This document shows, in pieces, positions 47,323 through 60,900 of a stretch of 64,000 nucleotides of DNA; positions within the stretch are counted from its first letter, which is position 1; every line of letters starts with the position of its first letter. The stretch lies in the NCBI RefSeq assembly GCF_048128805.1, contig NC_136001.1, positions 9,988,001-10,052,000 on the forward strand. The letters run 5' to 3'. Source of the DNA: Centroberyx gerrardi. Lineage: Eukaryota; Chordata; Actinopteri; Beryciformes; Berycidae. The notes under the pieces were generated by a model. The model was not told the DNA's origin and searched no databases. It saw only the letters and a program-made list of their open reading frames with translations. Both the position numbers and the translations under genes were made by a program.

Positions 47323-48064
47323 GTAAGACATTTTCTTTATCCAATAAGAGCATTTCTCCCACTGTAAGTGTCTGTGTTGTTAATTACTGTTTTGTAGGCA
47401 TCAGCCCCATTCCTAACGAAAAATCACTATAATATCCCTGTAGCGGCTTATAGTGAGTTTATAGTGACCTTATGGTTGCCTACTTTTTATCTCCTATGAT
47501 ATCACTCCAATAGGTAATTCCTATAGAATATTGAATGCGGTTCATAGTTTTGCTGTGATAATTGAACAGTATCTTACTAAAATTTATTATAGGATTACGA
47601 GTTCTTTTTCTTAAGGAATAAATGCAATGCGAAAACCATCTGTGCTTAAAAAAGTCAATCTCGGCTCTGAACGCGCCTGAATAATTCCACAAAAGTTAAT
47701 ATCTGAATTATTGTAACGGGATCAGCCTATATTGATGAGGAGGGGGTTGTTTCGTTCGCGGAGTGTCGCTGAATTGCTGATCAACTCGTCTAGTCATACA
47801 AACTAATGAGTGAGAGCTACAATGAGGGTTTGCAATCAAATAATTAGATGTGGTTTGATCCTGGAATATAGTTTTAGACTGATAATCAATTTCAGTTCTG
47901 TCGTTTGTGCTCGTGGCGTTTCCTATTGTCACGCTTTAAAACCAGATCAACAATATAAAGGAGTTTATAGGATGGATGGTGAGGAGAAATTATTGCAGCG
48001 ATTATCTCTTGTCTTGACAGTTTATTGTTGCTCACTGCACAACATTGCTAGAGAAAGAGAATGA

Positions 48065-48066
<2 letters not shown>

Positions 48067-48150
<84 letters not shown>

Positions 48151-48180
48151 AGAGAGGGAGGGAGAGAGGGAGGGAGGGAG
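48067..48180. repeat. (GT)n followed by (GA)n microsatellite
   Basis: A GT run (about 48067-48099) passes directly into a GA run and a GGGA-rich tail. Confidence 0.9.
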
Positions 48181-49199
48181 AAATAGAGAGAAAGATTAAA
48201 GTGGGGGAGTCTCAGTGTGAGACTATGCAATTAAAAGTGGAATGCACTATAAAGCTGAAGTATATTTGTGGACTCACCGTTAACGAGTATGTTAATTAAT
48301 AGCAAGTCAATCAGCAGGAAAGCATTAGACATGATCAGAAGAACTGCGGAGGGACCCCTCTGTGAGAAACCTGGGGGCCAAAACAAGGCCCAGATTCACT
48401 AATAAGTGATGACTTATTTGAAAATGAATAGATAACCTAAGGACACACTATCACTAACATTATTCTTAGTATAGGGTGGAAAATTATTCCCGTGAAAGGG
48501 ATCTGCATTTGAAGCGCTCTATTAAAAACTGCTATATATCCATTTTGGAATGAAATCATTACCTGAAGTTCATCATTCAGCCCTAAAATCTGGAGGATCC
48601 AATCTGTGAAAGTGTCCAACAAGGATTTTAATGACCCTAATATCCTTTAAAAAGCACCGCGATTTGTTTTAAATCTGTGCTATCAATCATTACTCAGGCA
48701 TATCACTTTTTTTTTCTCATAGTGGATATTCTCATTCTCTCCCTCTGATCATATTCTAAATCATGGAAAATACGAGGTTGGGCCAAGGCTACAGTGCTAC
48801 ACATCAAATCTCCTCCAGCAGGCGGTGAGAACTTGCAGCCATATTCACTGCCAAGTGTGGTTGCATCTGTTTGATCAAGACTCATTCAACACTGGCAGGC
48901 GGTCCGGACTGTGTTGGGAGAAACTTGGGTTCATATAACGTGTTTGCATGCTTCACTTGATCTTTTAGAGGCGGCGGTATTTCCCGCTGACCGGTCAGGC
49001 CGTTCCCATGCGGGTGTCGGGATGCAGGTGTCCAGATTTCACGGGTTTAGGCAGAATGCAAGTTGTTGTTTTGTTTTGGTTTCGGTAGCCAAGGCGTGTT
49101 TTTTGTGCAAGAGTGGACTCAGCTGGTCTCCTTATCTGCCACTAAATGAGAGATGACACCGGCACTTTGTTCTAATTAAGACGGGATAAATTCTCCATC

Positions 49200-49315
49200 T
49201 TTCACTCAGTTAGTTTTCTCTCAGCCTCTCTTTCTCTTTCTCTCTTTCTTTCTTCTCTCCATCTCTCTCACTCTCTCTCTTTATCTCTGTCTCTTCCTGT
49301 CTCTCTCTCTGCCTC

Positions 49316-49372
<57 letters not shown>

Positions 49373-49439
49373 CTTTCTATCTCTCTCTGCTTCTCTTTTC
49401 ACTCCTTTCTGTTTCTTTCTCTCTCCCCCTCACTCTTGG

Positions 49440-49473
<34 letters not shown>

Positions 49474-49510
49474 TCTATCCCTCTCTATCTCTCTCTCTCT
49501 CTCTCACACA
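49200..49510. repeat. Long CT-rich low-complexity tract
   Basis: About 300 bases of CT, CTTT and CTCC repeats, inside the presumed draxin intron 1. Confidence 0.9.
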
Positions 49511-49694
49511 CACAGTATTACGTCTTATTCTCTCCTTTGGTCTCGGTTTTCCCCCTCCTCCTCTCTTTTGTCTCTCTCATTCTCTCTCCTCTCTGTGGGA
49601 CGTCTGTTGCTGTGCTTCTGGTGCTGTTTGTGTCTCAGAGCATTTTTGGAACATGCTTCTATGTGGGTGTCTGGAGGAGGTTGTCCCGCTGTGA

Positions 49695-49695
49695 C

Positions 49696-49726
<31 letters not shown>

Positions 49727-49790
49727 CTGTGTGTACGCATGTGTGTTTGTGTGCATGCATTGGTTGGTGTGTGTGTGTGTGTGTGTGTGG
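49695..49790. repeat. (GT)n microsatellites
   Basis: Two GT runs separated by a degenerate GTGT-rich stretch. Confidence 0.85.
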
Positions 49791-51331
49791 GCCGGGCTAC
49801 ACTCAAATAGAAGATAAGGGCCACATCAGAGGATGTTGGAGATGTTACTGTGCATCAGTGACAATGTTCTGGTCTCGCCCCACATCTGTTGTACCTGCAA
49901 CCAAATTACCACTGAATCATTTCGTGTCTCCCTCTCTGCTCCGGCTCACTTGCTGACAGATGGACCTTCCTTATGGCTCTTTTTTTTTCATTTTTTTTTT
50001 TTCACCCTGTGTTGGTTCCATCCAGGGCCTCTCCAACCAATGCACACCTAAAGCTGCAAAACCTCCCAGTCAACGTGTGAAACCCACCAATATTGTTTGT
50101 GGAGGCTTTTGGGAGCGGAAGCTTTTTATATTGCTGAAGTCGGTGCTATTGGCCCTTGAGGAAATGAAGTTTTATTGTGTTCGCTGCAGCTTGGCAGAGA
50201 TGTTTATTATGCAGAGGCGTTAACTCCCGCTGTAATTTGGGTGCTTGTTATTGAGCTGATATTTATGATAATTTGGTGGCGCAAACTAGACCTATTTTAC
50301 CCAAGATGAGAGATATAAAAGTAAGTATTCAAGCATCAAATATTCAACATTATTACTTTCATGACAAAGAGGAATTTTCTCTTTGAAGTCAGAAGGCGGG
50401 ACTGCAATGTATTTGCAACTTAACAGGGATTGAATTGAAATATAAGTGGATCAGCCAGAGAACAGACAACACATTTTATTGTTTTGGGGACTGTTGTGTT
50501 CACTCATGCGTTTTCCTTTATTTTATTATCTGTTTGTATCTGCTTGGTAAAGAGAAATTTAGCCTGTGCCTTGTGCAGCCAGACAGTGTGACAGTGACCC
50601 GTTGGGCTCTTTCTCACAGCCTGTAATAAACTATAATACCAAATTAAGCACGCGCTCAAAAGCCTGGTTGATAAGTGGCTGATAACACTCTGCTCCAGTT
50701 GATAACACCTACTGTGTAATTCTGATATTAATTGAGAGGAGAACACTCCCGTTTTCAAACCCAGGCCTCTAATCTCTCTATGTGGCCAAGATAAAAAGAC
50801 TTATTGAAGGTGGCCTCCGCCTGGCGTGTCCTCTCCGCTTTAGCAGTCTGTTTCTGGACTCTTTGTTTGGTGGATCCTTATGGCCATGCTGGTTGCTATG
50901 AGAGATAATACAACAGGAACAGATGGCTCCTGGAGGTTTGGTGTCACAGCAGGTGAAGCTGAAGATGCACACATATACAGCAGTTTACTGCCGGGGGTTG
51001 CCTCACGCTCCGCCTCACCGCTTTTCCCAACTCACCTTCCTCATCTCGGCGGCGGGGCTCGGTCCACTCGCCGTTAAGTATAGTTTTATATGAAGTATGT
51101 CACAGGGGCCCGTCATGCTTAAGAGACTGACCGATTGATCACAGAGCGGAGAGAGGTCTCTGATCTCATCACAGCTTAATCATCCGGCCCTCCAAAGGTG
51201 CTCCCTTTGCACTCTCTTGCAAGATTACCTATCACTTCATACGTATCTCACCCCACTCTGATTCATGTGTCCCTGGCCGCCGCCTCACACTGTACACTGC
51301 GGTTATAAAAGCTTCTTACACACACATACAG

Positions 51332-51692
51332 TACACTGCCAGTCAAAAGTTTGGACACACCTGATTGAATGTACTGTGTTTTTCATTATCTTAAAGCCAT
51401 TTTGATCTAAAGGCTTATGCTTAAATGCTTTAAATTTGTTTCTTAGACAAATATAAATAGTGAAGTTGAACCTATGTATGAATTTCTTTCCAAAGCCTTT
51501 CCATCAAGGCAAAGGGCGGCTGCTTTAAAGAATCTAAAATATAAGATAGTTTTGATTTGTTTAACACTTTTTTGGTCACTGCTTAATTCCATTTGTGTTA
51601 TTTCATAGTTTTGATGTTTTTACTATTAATACGGAAAATAGTAAAAATAAGGAAAAAGGTGATGTGTCCAAACTTTTGACTGGTAGTGTTTT
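51332..51692. mobile_element. Tc1/mariner-type MITE
   Basis: Ends are inverted repeats: CCAGTCAAAAGTTTGGACAC at the left, GTCCAAACTTTTGACTGG at the right. This is a very common fish terminus. About 360 bases, no transposase. A TA precedes the left end; the right TA is not evident. Confidence 0.7.
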
Positions 51693-52320
51693 GTGTTGTT
51701 GTTTTCTGCCACACCTAAGCCACAATAACCTAATTTTGGCTTCTGTGCACTGGCTTCCTATGAAATTTAGAATTGATTTTAAGATTATATTGTTCATCTA
51801 CAGCACATGCTTTAGCCCCACCCTACATTTCCGAGCTCATCCATCTGTGGCTCTTCTCTCAGGACCAGAATCCAGACTGAGGTCAAAGTGAGACCAGACT
51901 TTTGCAATCAGAGCCCTGAACCTTTGGAGCGACTTGTCACTAGATTTGAAGTTGGCCAAGTCTGTATCAAGTATGTTACGTCCATTTTAAAGTCTTATTT
52001 TTATAACCTTGCCTCCTCTTGACATTATATTATTAGATATCATTTTATTGTTCTTTCTACTGCACTGCTTTTATATTGTCTTCTCTTGACATTTATTATT
52101 GTATACTATTGTTTTGTTTTTATTTCCGTAAGCTGCTCCTTTATTGTTGCCACTGTTTTTATTTTCCCCGTCTGCTTTTACTATTACTACTATTGTTTTA
52201 CTATTGTTCTGTTTGACACTTTGATTCACCGTGAAGCACTGTGTGAATTTTTTAGAAAAGTACCGTATAAATAAGGTGTATTGCGAATGTTAAATAAAGG
52301 TATCACAATGTCAAAATCAG
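51693..52320 (+). mobile_element. 5'-truncated L2-type LINE 3' end
   Basis: The plus strand encodes a fragment with SVHWLPMKFRIDFKI and EPLNLWSDLS-like pieces, as at the C-end of L2-type reverse transcriptase ORFs. It is followed by a typical tail, GAAGCACTGTGTGAATTTT...ACCGTATAAATAA. Frames are broken. Confidence 0.7.
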
Positions 52321-55300
52321 GAATTAACATTGATTTTTGCTGTTGGTATATTAAAGGCCGAAGCTAATTTCATTACAGAAGTTATTTCAGTTGTTTTATA
52401 GCATATTGTTTGAGTTAAACAATGAAATCTGGGATAAAGTTGGAGAACATTTTCACACATTAAGCCCCAGGATCTGTGCTGCTAGTGTCCACTAGTTTGT
52501 TTTCAATCCGTTGTTGATGTTCAGGTTCGGGGTCAGTTCACTTGCAGTTCAGTCAATTCACTGACTGATGATACAATGTTTATTCTCAGTTAATACTTAA
52601 AAGGTTGAATGTGACTATACCTTCCAATGCCACAGGCCTTTCAAAGTGTGGATTTTAAAGAAGAACCGTTTCTTGAATTGATTGGATTGAAGGAGACCTT
52701 GGCTGGCAGACTATGTGTCTAATCACACATGGTCAGTCCTCCATACTCTCTGGCTTCACAATCAGTGTAAAACCCTTCAAGAGTTCTATCTCGAGAGGCT
52801 CTATATTGACTTGGGAACATTTTTTTGCCGTATCAGTCATTTTTTTTTGTTCAAATGGTGGATTATCTCATTTTGGAATGCAGCTCTACAGTTCCAGGCT
52901 CCTCGTTTGGCCTCTCCATCGCCTCAGTAGCAGATGCTCGCCCTGCTGTGCCCTACCTACATCACACAGCGATGTATAATACAGGCTCTGGCAGGAGGCT
53001 GTGTTGTTCGCGGAGGCTGTTTATCACACACAAGAGACTGTGCTTAAAACCCGGAATGCCACCCAGAGTGCTCCATTATCATCCCCATCCTGTGTCTCCT
53101 CAAAGGACCACCTGTTAGCGGCACATGAAAGTCTGACAGAGGAAAAGGGGGCACTGCTGTGCGGAGATGCTCGGTGCCCCTCCATCACCGCCTGCCTTCC
53201 CTTTGAGATGACAGGTCTATTCAGGCCTTACGGTTGATGGGGTTGACACACAGTTCATTCTGTTTCTATGGAGGCGTCACATCTCTCTTTCATGTGGGGA
53301 AAAACATCATTTTTTGGGGGGGGAAATTAATTGTGCTCTCGCTATTATCTCCATGCTCGTTTCAGATGCTTCGGTTTCATCTGTGTGAGCATTCTGAGTG
53401 TTCATCTACCTTTTTGATTTGTGTTTACGTTATCATTGCAAACAAGGATAATTACGTTCAGAAAATCTTGTGAATCTCGTTCTATAGATTTATAGAAGAC
53501 CCTTGAGATGTGATCGCACCGACAACACCTCCGCCCTCACCACCCCCCTTCCCACTGTTAACTTTGGGTGTTTTCCCACGAAATCGCCCTTTTGTTTTCG
53601 GGCGATCCACTTCCAGGCTCGCTCCACAGTGGCAGCACCTCATGTGTCAAACAGACAGAGCTTAATCCTGGCCAAACACTTTGTGCGCGATACGGCCGAC
53701 TGCCCTCCCCTCTGACACTCTGAAGGGCCATTGGAGATAAAGGTCTCACCTCAGCAGCCAGCCTCACACTCTTGTTTGCAAACTGCACAGCTGGTCGAAC
53801 TCCCAGAGGCGAGCCAAAGTAGTCTGCCTCTAATCCCCCAGGCAGACTCTGCCTGCAATAGCGCTGCAAATTTCCCCTGACATCACCAGCTTCCTCTCCA
53901 CCCCATACACAATCTCCCGCCTCTGTCCTGTTTTTAGAAACACCTAAATAACCCACTGTAAACCCCAGGGTGTGTGTTTTCAGCTCGGAGTGTGTCAGCG
54001 TGATGAAGGAGGAGAGACCTTATCAACCCCCCTCGCACAGACACACACACACACACTCACACACACCATCACCAGCGGCTCAATACTTCTCCCTCATTGA
54101 TTTTCTGTATGCCTTGCACCGCCGTCTGTCTTTTAACACAAAGGAGTCGCCCGCCACGGCAACGTAATAGTGTTGTGTTTCTATGGCAATGGATTGTCCC
54201 AGCCCATTAAAGTGGAGGGCAAAACACACCAGATCATATAGGAACAGCCCCATATCCTGTCATCTTCCGTGACACGACACAAATGAGAGGAGTCAGTGTA
54301 TTCCCTTTAGTAAAGGTGTTGGCCTTCCATGTGTGGTTTATACTATTAAAGCTGAATTCTGGGATCTTTTTGAGTAATAAGTATCACTATAAATGCATCG
54401 ATTCTTGCAGGGTAGGGCTTGCAGTTTGGAAAATAAGCTTTTTGTGATTTCCTCATGCCATCATAACTGAAAACAGGTGAATTTCATGAATGTAAACAAA
54501 CCTTTCGTAGCTTCAAATCACAATTTAAATGCACATTTGGGACACAAAGTCTTTTTTCAAGACCTCTGTCATTTAAGCCGGGAAACAAAACACATCTTCG
54601 GCTCCAATGCTTAGGTTTTTGGACGCAGTTCTATTGTTTTATTCACATTTGGACAAAGGGTTGGGCCTGTAATGCAGTAATACAAACCTCATAATTCAGT
54701 TCAGTCACACCTCACAGATATGTTGACTTTTGTAATGAAAGGTACAGTTTGAGGGCTCTTGAGACCGCTGAACAGGCAGTGATGAAGGATGTGCGCAGTG
54801 CAATATCTCACACAGAGTAAGGTAGTCCAGGACTGAAGGCTGGGAAGTCATTTCCTAAAAGAAGCACAAGTGCCTCCCTATCTCTTCATCGCTGCCTCAA
54901 AGCCACTGAATTCAGACAGACGAGCCTGCTGGAGAGGCTGGAAGTGATCACTGCTGGGACTGTTGAATGCTGCCTGAATTCGGAGGACGGGGAATGGGAG
55001 ATTGGAAGGATAGGAGGGCCGGGGATGAAGACGATTTGGCAGAGAGAGAGAGAGAGAGGGAGAGAGAGAGAGAGAGAGGGGGAACAGCGGACTAGAGGAC
55101 ACGTGTACTTGAGGTCTTCTAGGGTTCCAGATAGTGGCTGCTGCAGTAAATGGCTCAGGTTCAAAGCTAACCGGGGGATGCCGCTTTGAGGGAAGTTACA
55201 CTAATTTATGTGACTGATGTTTTTCCAAAAGAAAACGCTCTGCATGGATTTGTTTTCACAGGGAAATTGAAGATAGCAGTGGTGAGAAAATGTGCTAACC

Positions 55301-56052
55301 CCCCTGCTAATTCGTTGTTTTTGTAGTTCATTTTAAATTTAAAAAATACTCCTCCTGTAAATTATGCATGGAGTTTTTTTTTGTCATGACTTAGCCAGTA
55401 AATAATCAAAGTTGAAAAAGTAACTGAACTCCTATTGATGAGTAGGCAAAACAGCCCATAGGCATCACCCTACTGCTACCATGCTTTAAAAGAATCAAAC
55501 ATTTATCAGAAGGGACAGGGTTTTTTTTTATTCAACACTAGAAAGGTCAGTTGATTTTGGAGGTTTAAGAGAAGGCCAATAAGCTGTCAACTGAAGGGCC
55601 TAAATATAACAATAACTGCTCTCTTCTTGTGTGATTTTGAAAATCTAATAACACTGTATTGTAGAGAAAGTAGAGTCAAGGAAAAGTCACAGATGGACAT
55701 TTTGAAATCTGAAATATTTCCATTCAAAAATTCAGAACATTCAACTGATGGCAGCTTGGCCTTGCTAGTGTAAAAAGGTAAAAAAAAAAAAAAAAAAGAC
55801 AAATTAGTTCGGGATTCACATATTTTATCTCTCCAGTGTAGCAGCTGTCAAATTATTATCTACACAGATTTCAATAAATCTTTGGATATACTGATATAAT
55901 CCTTCCAAATTAGTTCACTAGAGAAATGGCCACTTGATTCTTATGCATGAATCATCATCAATGCTGTTGAGTAGGTTGAGTGTCTGTTATTTGGATCCAT
56001 TTCACACTGCAGCATGTGTGCGCTGACGAGACATGTTTTGTCCTCCCAGCAG
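52321..56052. other. Right part of presumed draxin intron 1
   Basis: No coding region recognised. Contains a CA run (54040-54067) and a GA run (55041-55081). The reverse-strand frame at 53558-53956 shows no domain. Confidence 0.4.
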
Positions 56053-56074
56053 GTGGCGCTGTGTTTTACAGACA

Positions 56075-57965
56075 ATGGCTCTCTCCTGGAGTCTGCTCCT
56101 GGCGTTCCTGTTTGCCACCCTGGCAGTGTCACGCAGCGCCGAGCCCGGAGCCGCTCATGGCAAGAGGAGACAGGCGCAGACCTCAGCAGGTGGCAGCAAC
56201 GCCCTGCAGTACCCCGGGCAAGCTCTGCTGGGCCACGGCTACGTCAGGGAGCGCGGCGGGCACGGGAGCCAGGGGGCCCGCGCTGCCAAAGGCGGAGCCG
56301 GGCTGCTCTCCCACAGGCCCCTGCATCCCCTGGCCAGGCCCGAGGATGATGGGACGGGTCTGGAGGGCCTGAGCCCGGTGAGACTGGAGATGGGCCCTGG
56401 CAGGGAGAGAGACAGGGCTCGCATGGGCGTGAAGAACCCGTCCCACGTCCGGGACAACCACCCGCTGGGGACGCGCAAGGGGAGGGGGCATGGACACGGG
56501 AACGGGAACGGGCACGGGCACGGGCATCACTTTGAGCACAGGAGACATGGGAGTCGGCGTGACAAGGGGCAGCATGGGAAAGGTGAGTCAAAACATCCAG
56601 ACACACATCTTCATTGGGACAAATTCTCTCAATGAGTGCAGTATTTTTCCACTATTGGACAAGCAACAAAGAGCTGTTGTCTTTTCCTTGATTGTTACAT
56701 ATTGTATATTGTACTGTATACACTGTGTATAATAAGGTATATAGTAGACCAACAACTGCTCTGGTTTCAGAATACAGTTAGAGAATAGGGCTTGATTCAG
56801 TTCAATTGCAATTAAGTCACACTTACAGCGCATTTGACAGCTTATTTTTTCAATTATTTGTAATAGGTTGGACATGAGCGTCTCTTGACACCAGCTTCCT
56901 CATTTGAAAGGCTTTTTGATATTTGAATTTTGGAGAGCATCTACTTCCTGCATTGATTGAAATGCAAGTGGTTTCGACCGACCCTTGTTAGGCAAGTGCA
57001 CATTTTCTGATCCTAGAGCCTCAGTGTTGGTATAACAGAATCTCTCTCTCTCTCCTCTCCTCTCCTCCCCCACCTCTGTCTTTCCAGGGTTTCCTCCGGA
57101 GCCTCAGCTGAGCTCCATGCTGAAGGACAGGGATCTGTTCGAGGAGCCTCCCTCCTCCTCCGCCGCCTCCCCCTCTCTCAGCATGACCCCGCCCAGTGAA
57201 CCCCCCTCCCCCATCGCCGCCGTCTTTGGCTCCGGCTCCTCCATGGTTACCACGGTGATGAACGAGCATCCCCCAACGCTGCCTCCAGCCTCCACCAAAC
57301 CCCAGGTACCCCTAACGAAACCCAAGTGCTTATTAAAGGCTACGTCTATTGTGCCTCAGTGCGATTGCAGTGTGCAGGGGAAACAGAGTGAAAATGGGGC
57401 CCATTACAGCCGTTATGCTACCGCAAACCTCATAGCTCATCTCGGAAATGACACTCTTTTCAGTGTGTGAACCTGAAAGTGGTGGTTGTGAAAAATATCT
57501 TCCAGAAGGCAGTCTCAATGGCTTTTGGTCACAGTATGTATAATAGATATGACCATGTATAATAACATGCATGCCTCTGGGGTCAAAACCGTACAGCTGA
57601 GTCCAGTAGCACACTCTCTTCTCCCTTTATTATAAACCTTGGCAGAATGAATATATGTATTGAATATACTGTATGGAGAGCCTTTTCTCTGTCTGACAGT
57701 CTGTGGGTGCATGCATCGGAGAATCTGCGCTGTGTGTGTGGGGCAACACTTACCATCTGTCACTTCCGCCCAGCACGATACTTCAGCAATGCTCATAAAC
57801 ATTGTTTATGAGCAAAAAAACACACACCAGTGTTTCTCTCTGATTCGTTTTCTTGGCAGTATGGGAAGGCCTCGGAAACAGCCAAGATATACTAAAACCC
57901 TACTTTGAAACCAATACATATGACACTCCACCCCTCCTATTCAATGATACGGGAAACAGGCACAG

Positions 57966-57996
<31 letters not shown>

Positions 57997-60900
57997 GATC
58001 ACTGCCACACAGGGCCCATTTAAAATGAAAATAATCATCTCTATTGCCGATTGATATAACACAACAGTGACTCAAGTTCAGTTCATGAAAGCTTTATATT
58101 TGCTATAAACACCTGGTGTCTGTCCTGGGAAAACCCTCTGGCAGACAGGAAGTGATGCGTTTTATGTTACCGGAAGCAGAGTTTGTTTGGAATAAACAGA
58201 AGAAGAACTGGGTAGTTAGCATGAGCAGCGATAGACACCATGGCTGAACAGACAAAGAAAAGAGCGCCACCTACAGAAACTTCATCAACAGAAAATCCAA
58301 GGAAAAAAACATTACAGTACCACCCACACTGTTTGATTGACAGGTGATCTCTGGGAAGTGCAGTGCAAAAAACAAGAGCAATGTCCAAAGATGTCCAAAA
58401 AAACCCAAAAGGAATCTCGTGGATTACCACAAGTTTCTTGACCAGGGAAATGACTGACAGTTTTTATTGTATATGGAGGAGATTGTTTTAAGGGAGATGT
58501 GAAGTCTTGGTCTTAACTCTCCAAGCTAAACCCATAGTGCAGCGCCCACAGATGGTGCAGTGGCAAAGACTTCTCATCTGAAAACATATGAACCCCTACT
58601 GACTCAGGAGTCCCTGCTCTGTATCGCTCTCAGCTTTCCTACTGCCTGAAAAAAGACAAAAAAAAAAGACCAAAGAAAACGCACTGCCCACTCTTCTACT
58701 CTTCAACAAACACGGTGCAAGAGGAATATTTACATTTAGATTTTAAGTGTTTCGCTGACACATGGTAGCTCTGTGTGTGACTTCCCTGGCCCGCCTGACT
58801 GTTTGATATCTGTAGACCGGACTGTCAGGCTGCTTGGTATTCTGTTTACAAGCTGTCTGAGAGCCCAGGAGACTGTGCATGTCTTTATTCAGAGGGCAGT
58901 CAAATATTATTGGCCCGCAGTAGAAAAAAAGTGATAGCCTCGCCTGGACCTAGGTTCAATGACACGGGCAACGCTGCAAGGGTTCTTAATTAATGTTCGA
59001 TCCCCTGTTGATGGTTAAATGAGCAGCCAAGCGCTAGTAGCCCGTTGCAATTAATCTAATTGATGTTTCCATATACTTCCTAAGGGTGAAAGGAAACGAG
59101 TATGGATCTATGTCCATGAAGAGCTTGGCAGAGATCCTTATTTTCTGATAGATGACTCTCATGTTTTCCCCCAGTTCCCCAAGAGACCTCTCCAAAGACC
59201 TGCTGACTAAATTATATTTTCTAACATTATTATTTTGTTTATTCTGTTTGAGGGAATTGACAGTTGTAAAGCTTTTTTTTATGGATTTTATTGCAGGAAG
59301 TTATGGCCGAGCAATTCGCCAAAGAGTTTTGTTTTACAGCGATGACATCAAACTCTCATCAAAACGACAGACCTTACAGCAATATTTCACTTTGGTAGAA
59401 CATTTGCATTTTTAACACGTGCATTCCTCTATATGAATTTATGGATCAGTCCACAATAAGTCAACTACTGACATTAACTACCCAGGGAATCTGTACACAT
59501 CACCAGAATTCATTTTTTTCAGATCAGTGTTGGAGATTACTGAGATTACTGAGTTAGAGTAGTCAGGTGACTCTTTTGTGGTAACTAGTATCTTAATCCA
59601 TTAGTTTTTTAATTCTTACTATCAGTTATCAGATACTTTTTAAAATTAGAACGTCGTTACTTTCATTTTTCTTTCATATTGTTTAATTTTTGTCAGCGGA
59701 AATTTTAAAAAAAGTATTAAAAAAGTGTAAATCCTGCGGAATCACTTGCAGACATGCTACTAATTGAAAAAAGACAATCTTGTATGCTTGATATAAATGA
59801 GATTGGCGTATTATTTTAACAGAACAATAGCATTTTAAAGCAATGATCGACAACACACTTGGCAGGACAAGCCATATTGCTGCGCCATGTTTTTGAAGTG
59901 GGTAATGCAAAAGTACTCTAACAGGTCACTCTTAATAAAGAGTAACTGTGTAAAATAAGGAATTACTTTTAAGGTAAGTGACAAAGTAAAGTAACTAATA
60001 ACTGCTACAGATATCACACAATATCGGTGGGTGACTTCATGATTTCACATGCGTTACATGGGTGCTAGGAAGTGTAAATATCCCAAAAACTGAAAAAACA
60101 CTTTCACATACAGTAAGCCTAATCTGAATACCCTACTTTAGGACTTTTGTTCTCCTGTAGGTTAGCTTCTTGTCAGTGAGGGCCACTGATGGATCTGTAT
60201 GGGATGTGTGTTTGTGTGTACTGTATGTTTGTGCTATGTGCATCTCTGTACAGTATGCGTGAACAATACAAATGCTGTGATATATATTCCAGGCTGTGGC
60301 CAGTCATGTCCTCTATTAGTAATCAATTAGTTGCAAAGCTCTGCTATATCTGTCATCTGTGTGAGGGCATTTTATGAATCAGTGGAGCGTTACTGCTCTT
60401 CATTACAACAGGACTTCATTGTGTTTCATTAAGAACACTCTGAGTGTGTTTACATGCGCTGTTGATAAGAAAAACAATAAGTAATCACCCTGCTGCCACT
60501 ATGCTTTACAGTAATAACTGAACATTCATCCGAGGAGACACAAAGACATTTCACACATTTTAGCCCTCCAACGCAGTAGCTCTATGTCAATGTATTCTGT
60601 ATACTAGCTCATATCCTGCATAGTGTCAAATTTGGGATTAGTTGTTAATGCACATCTTCATATTCTGATCACAAATGTCCTTGTATGCATAAATAAACAG
60701 GATATTCCAAATTTAACCATGGAAACAGAACTTACACAGAATGCAAAATGTAACTGAAGACGGGATGTGGTGTTCACAGGCCTCAGGATCGGCATGTCCA
60801 AGCTATCATATGTCGACTTCTCATACGGGACGTGAGCTCAGTCTGAATGTAAATGCTGTCACTGAAATGTGATTAGCAACCAGTTATAAGGTGTAAGGTG

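Noticed and set aside
53558-53956. 132-residue reverse-strand frame in the draxin intron
   Set aside because: No recognisable domain, start context or splice structure; probably chance in a GC-richer stretch.
58540-58640. Another tRNA-derived SINE (GGTGCAGTGGC stretch)
   Set aside because: Only a weak A-box-like motif and no convincing B-box.
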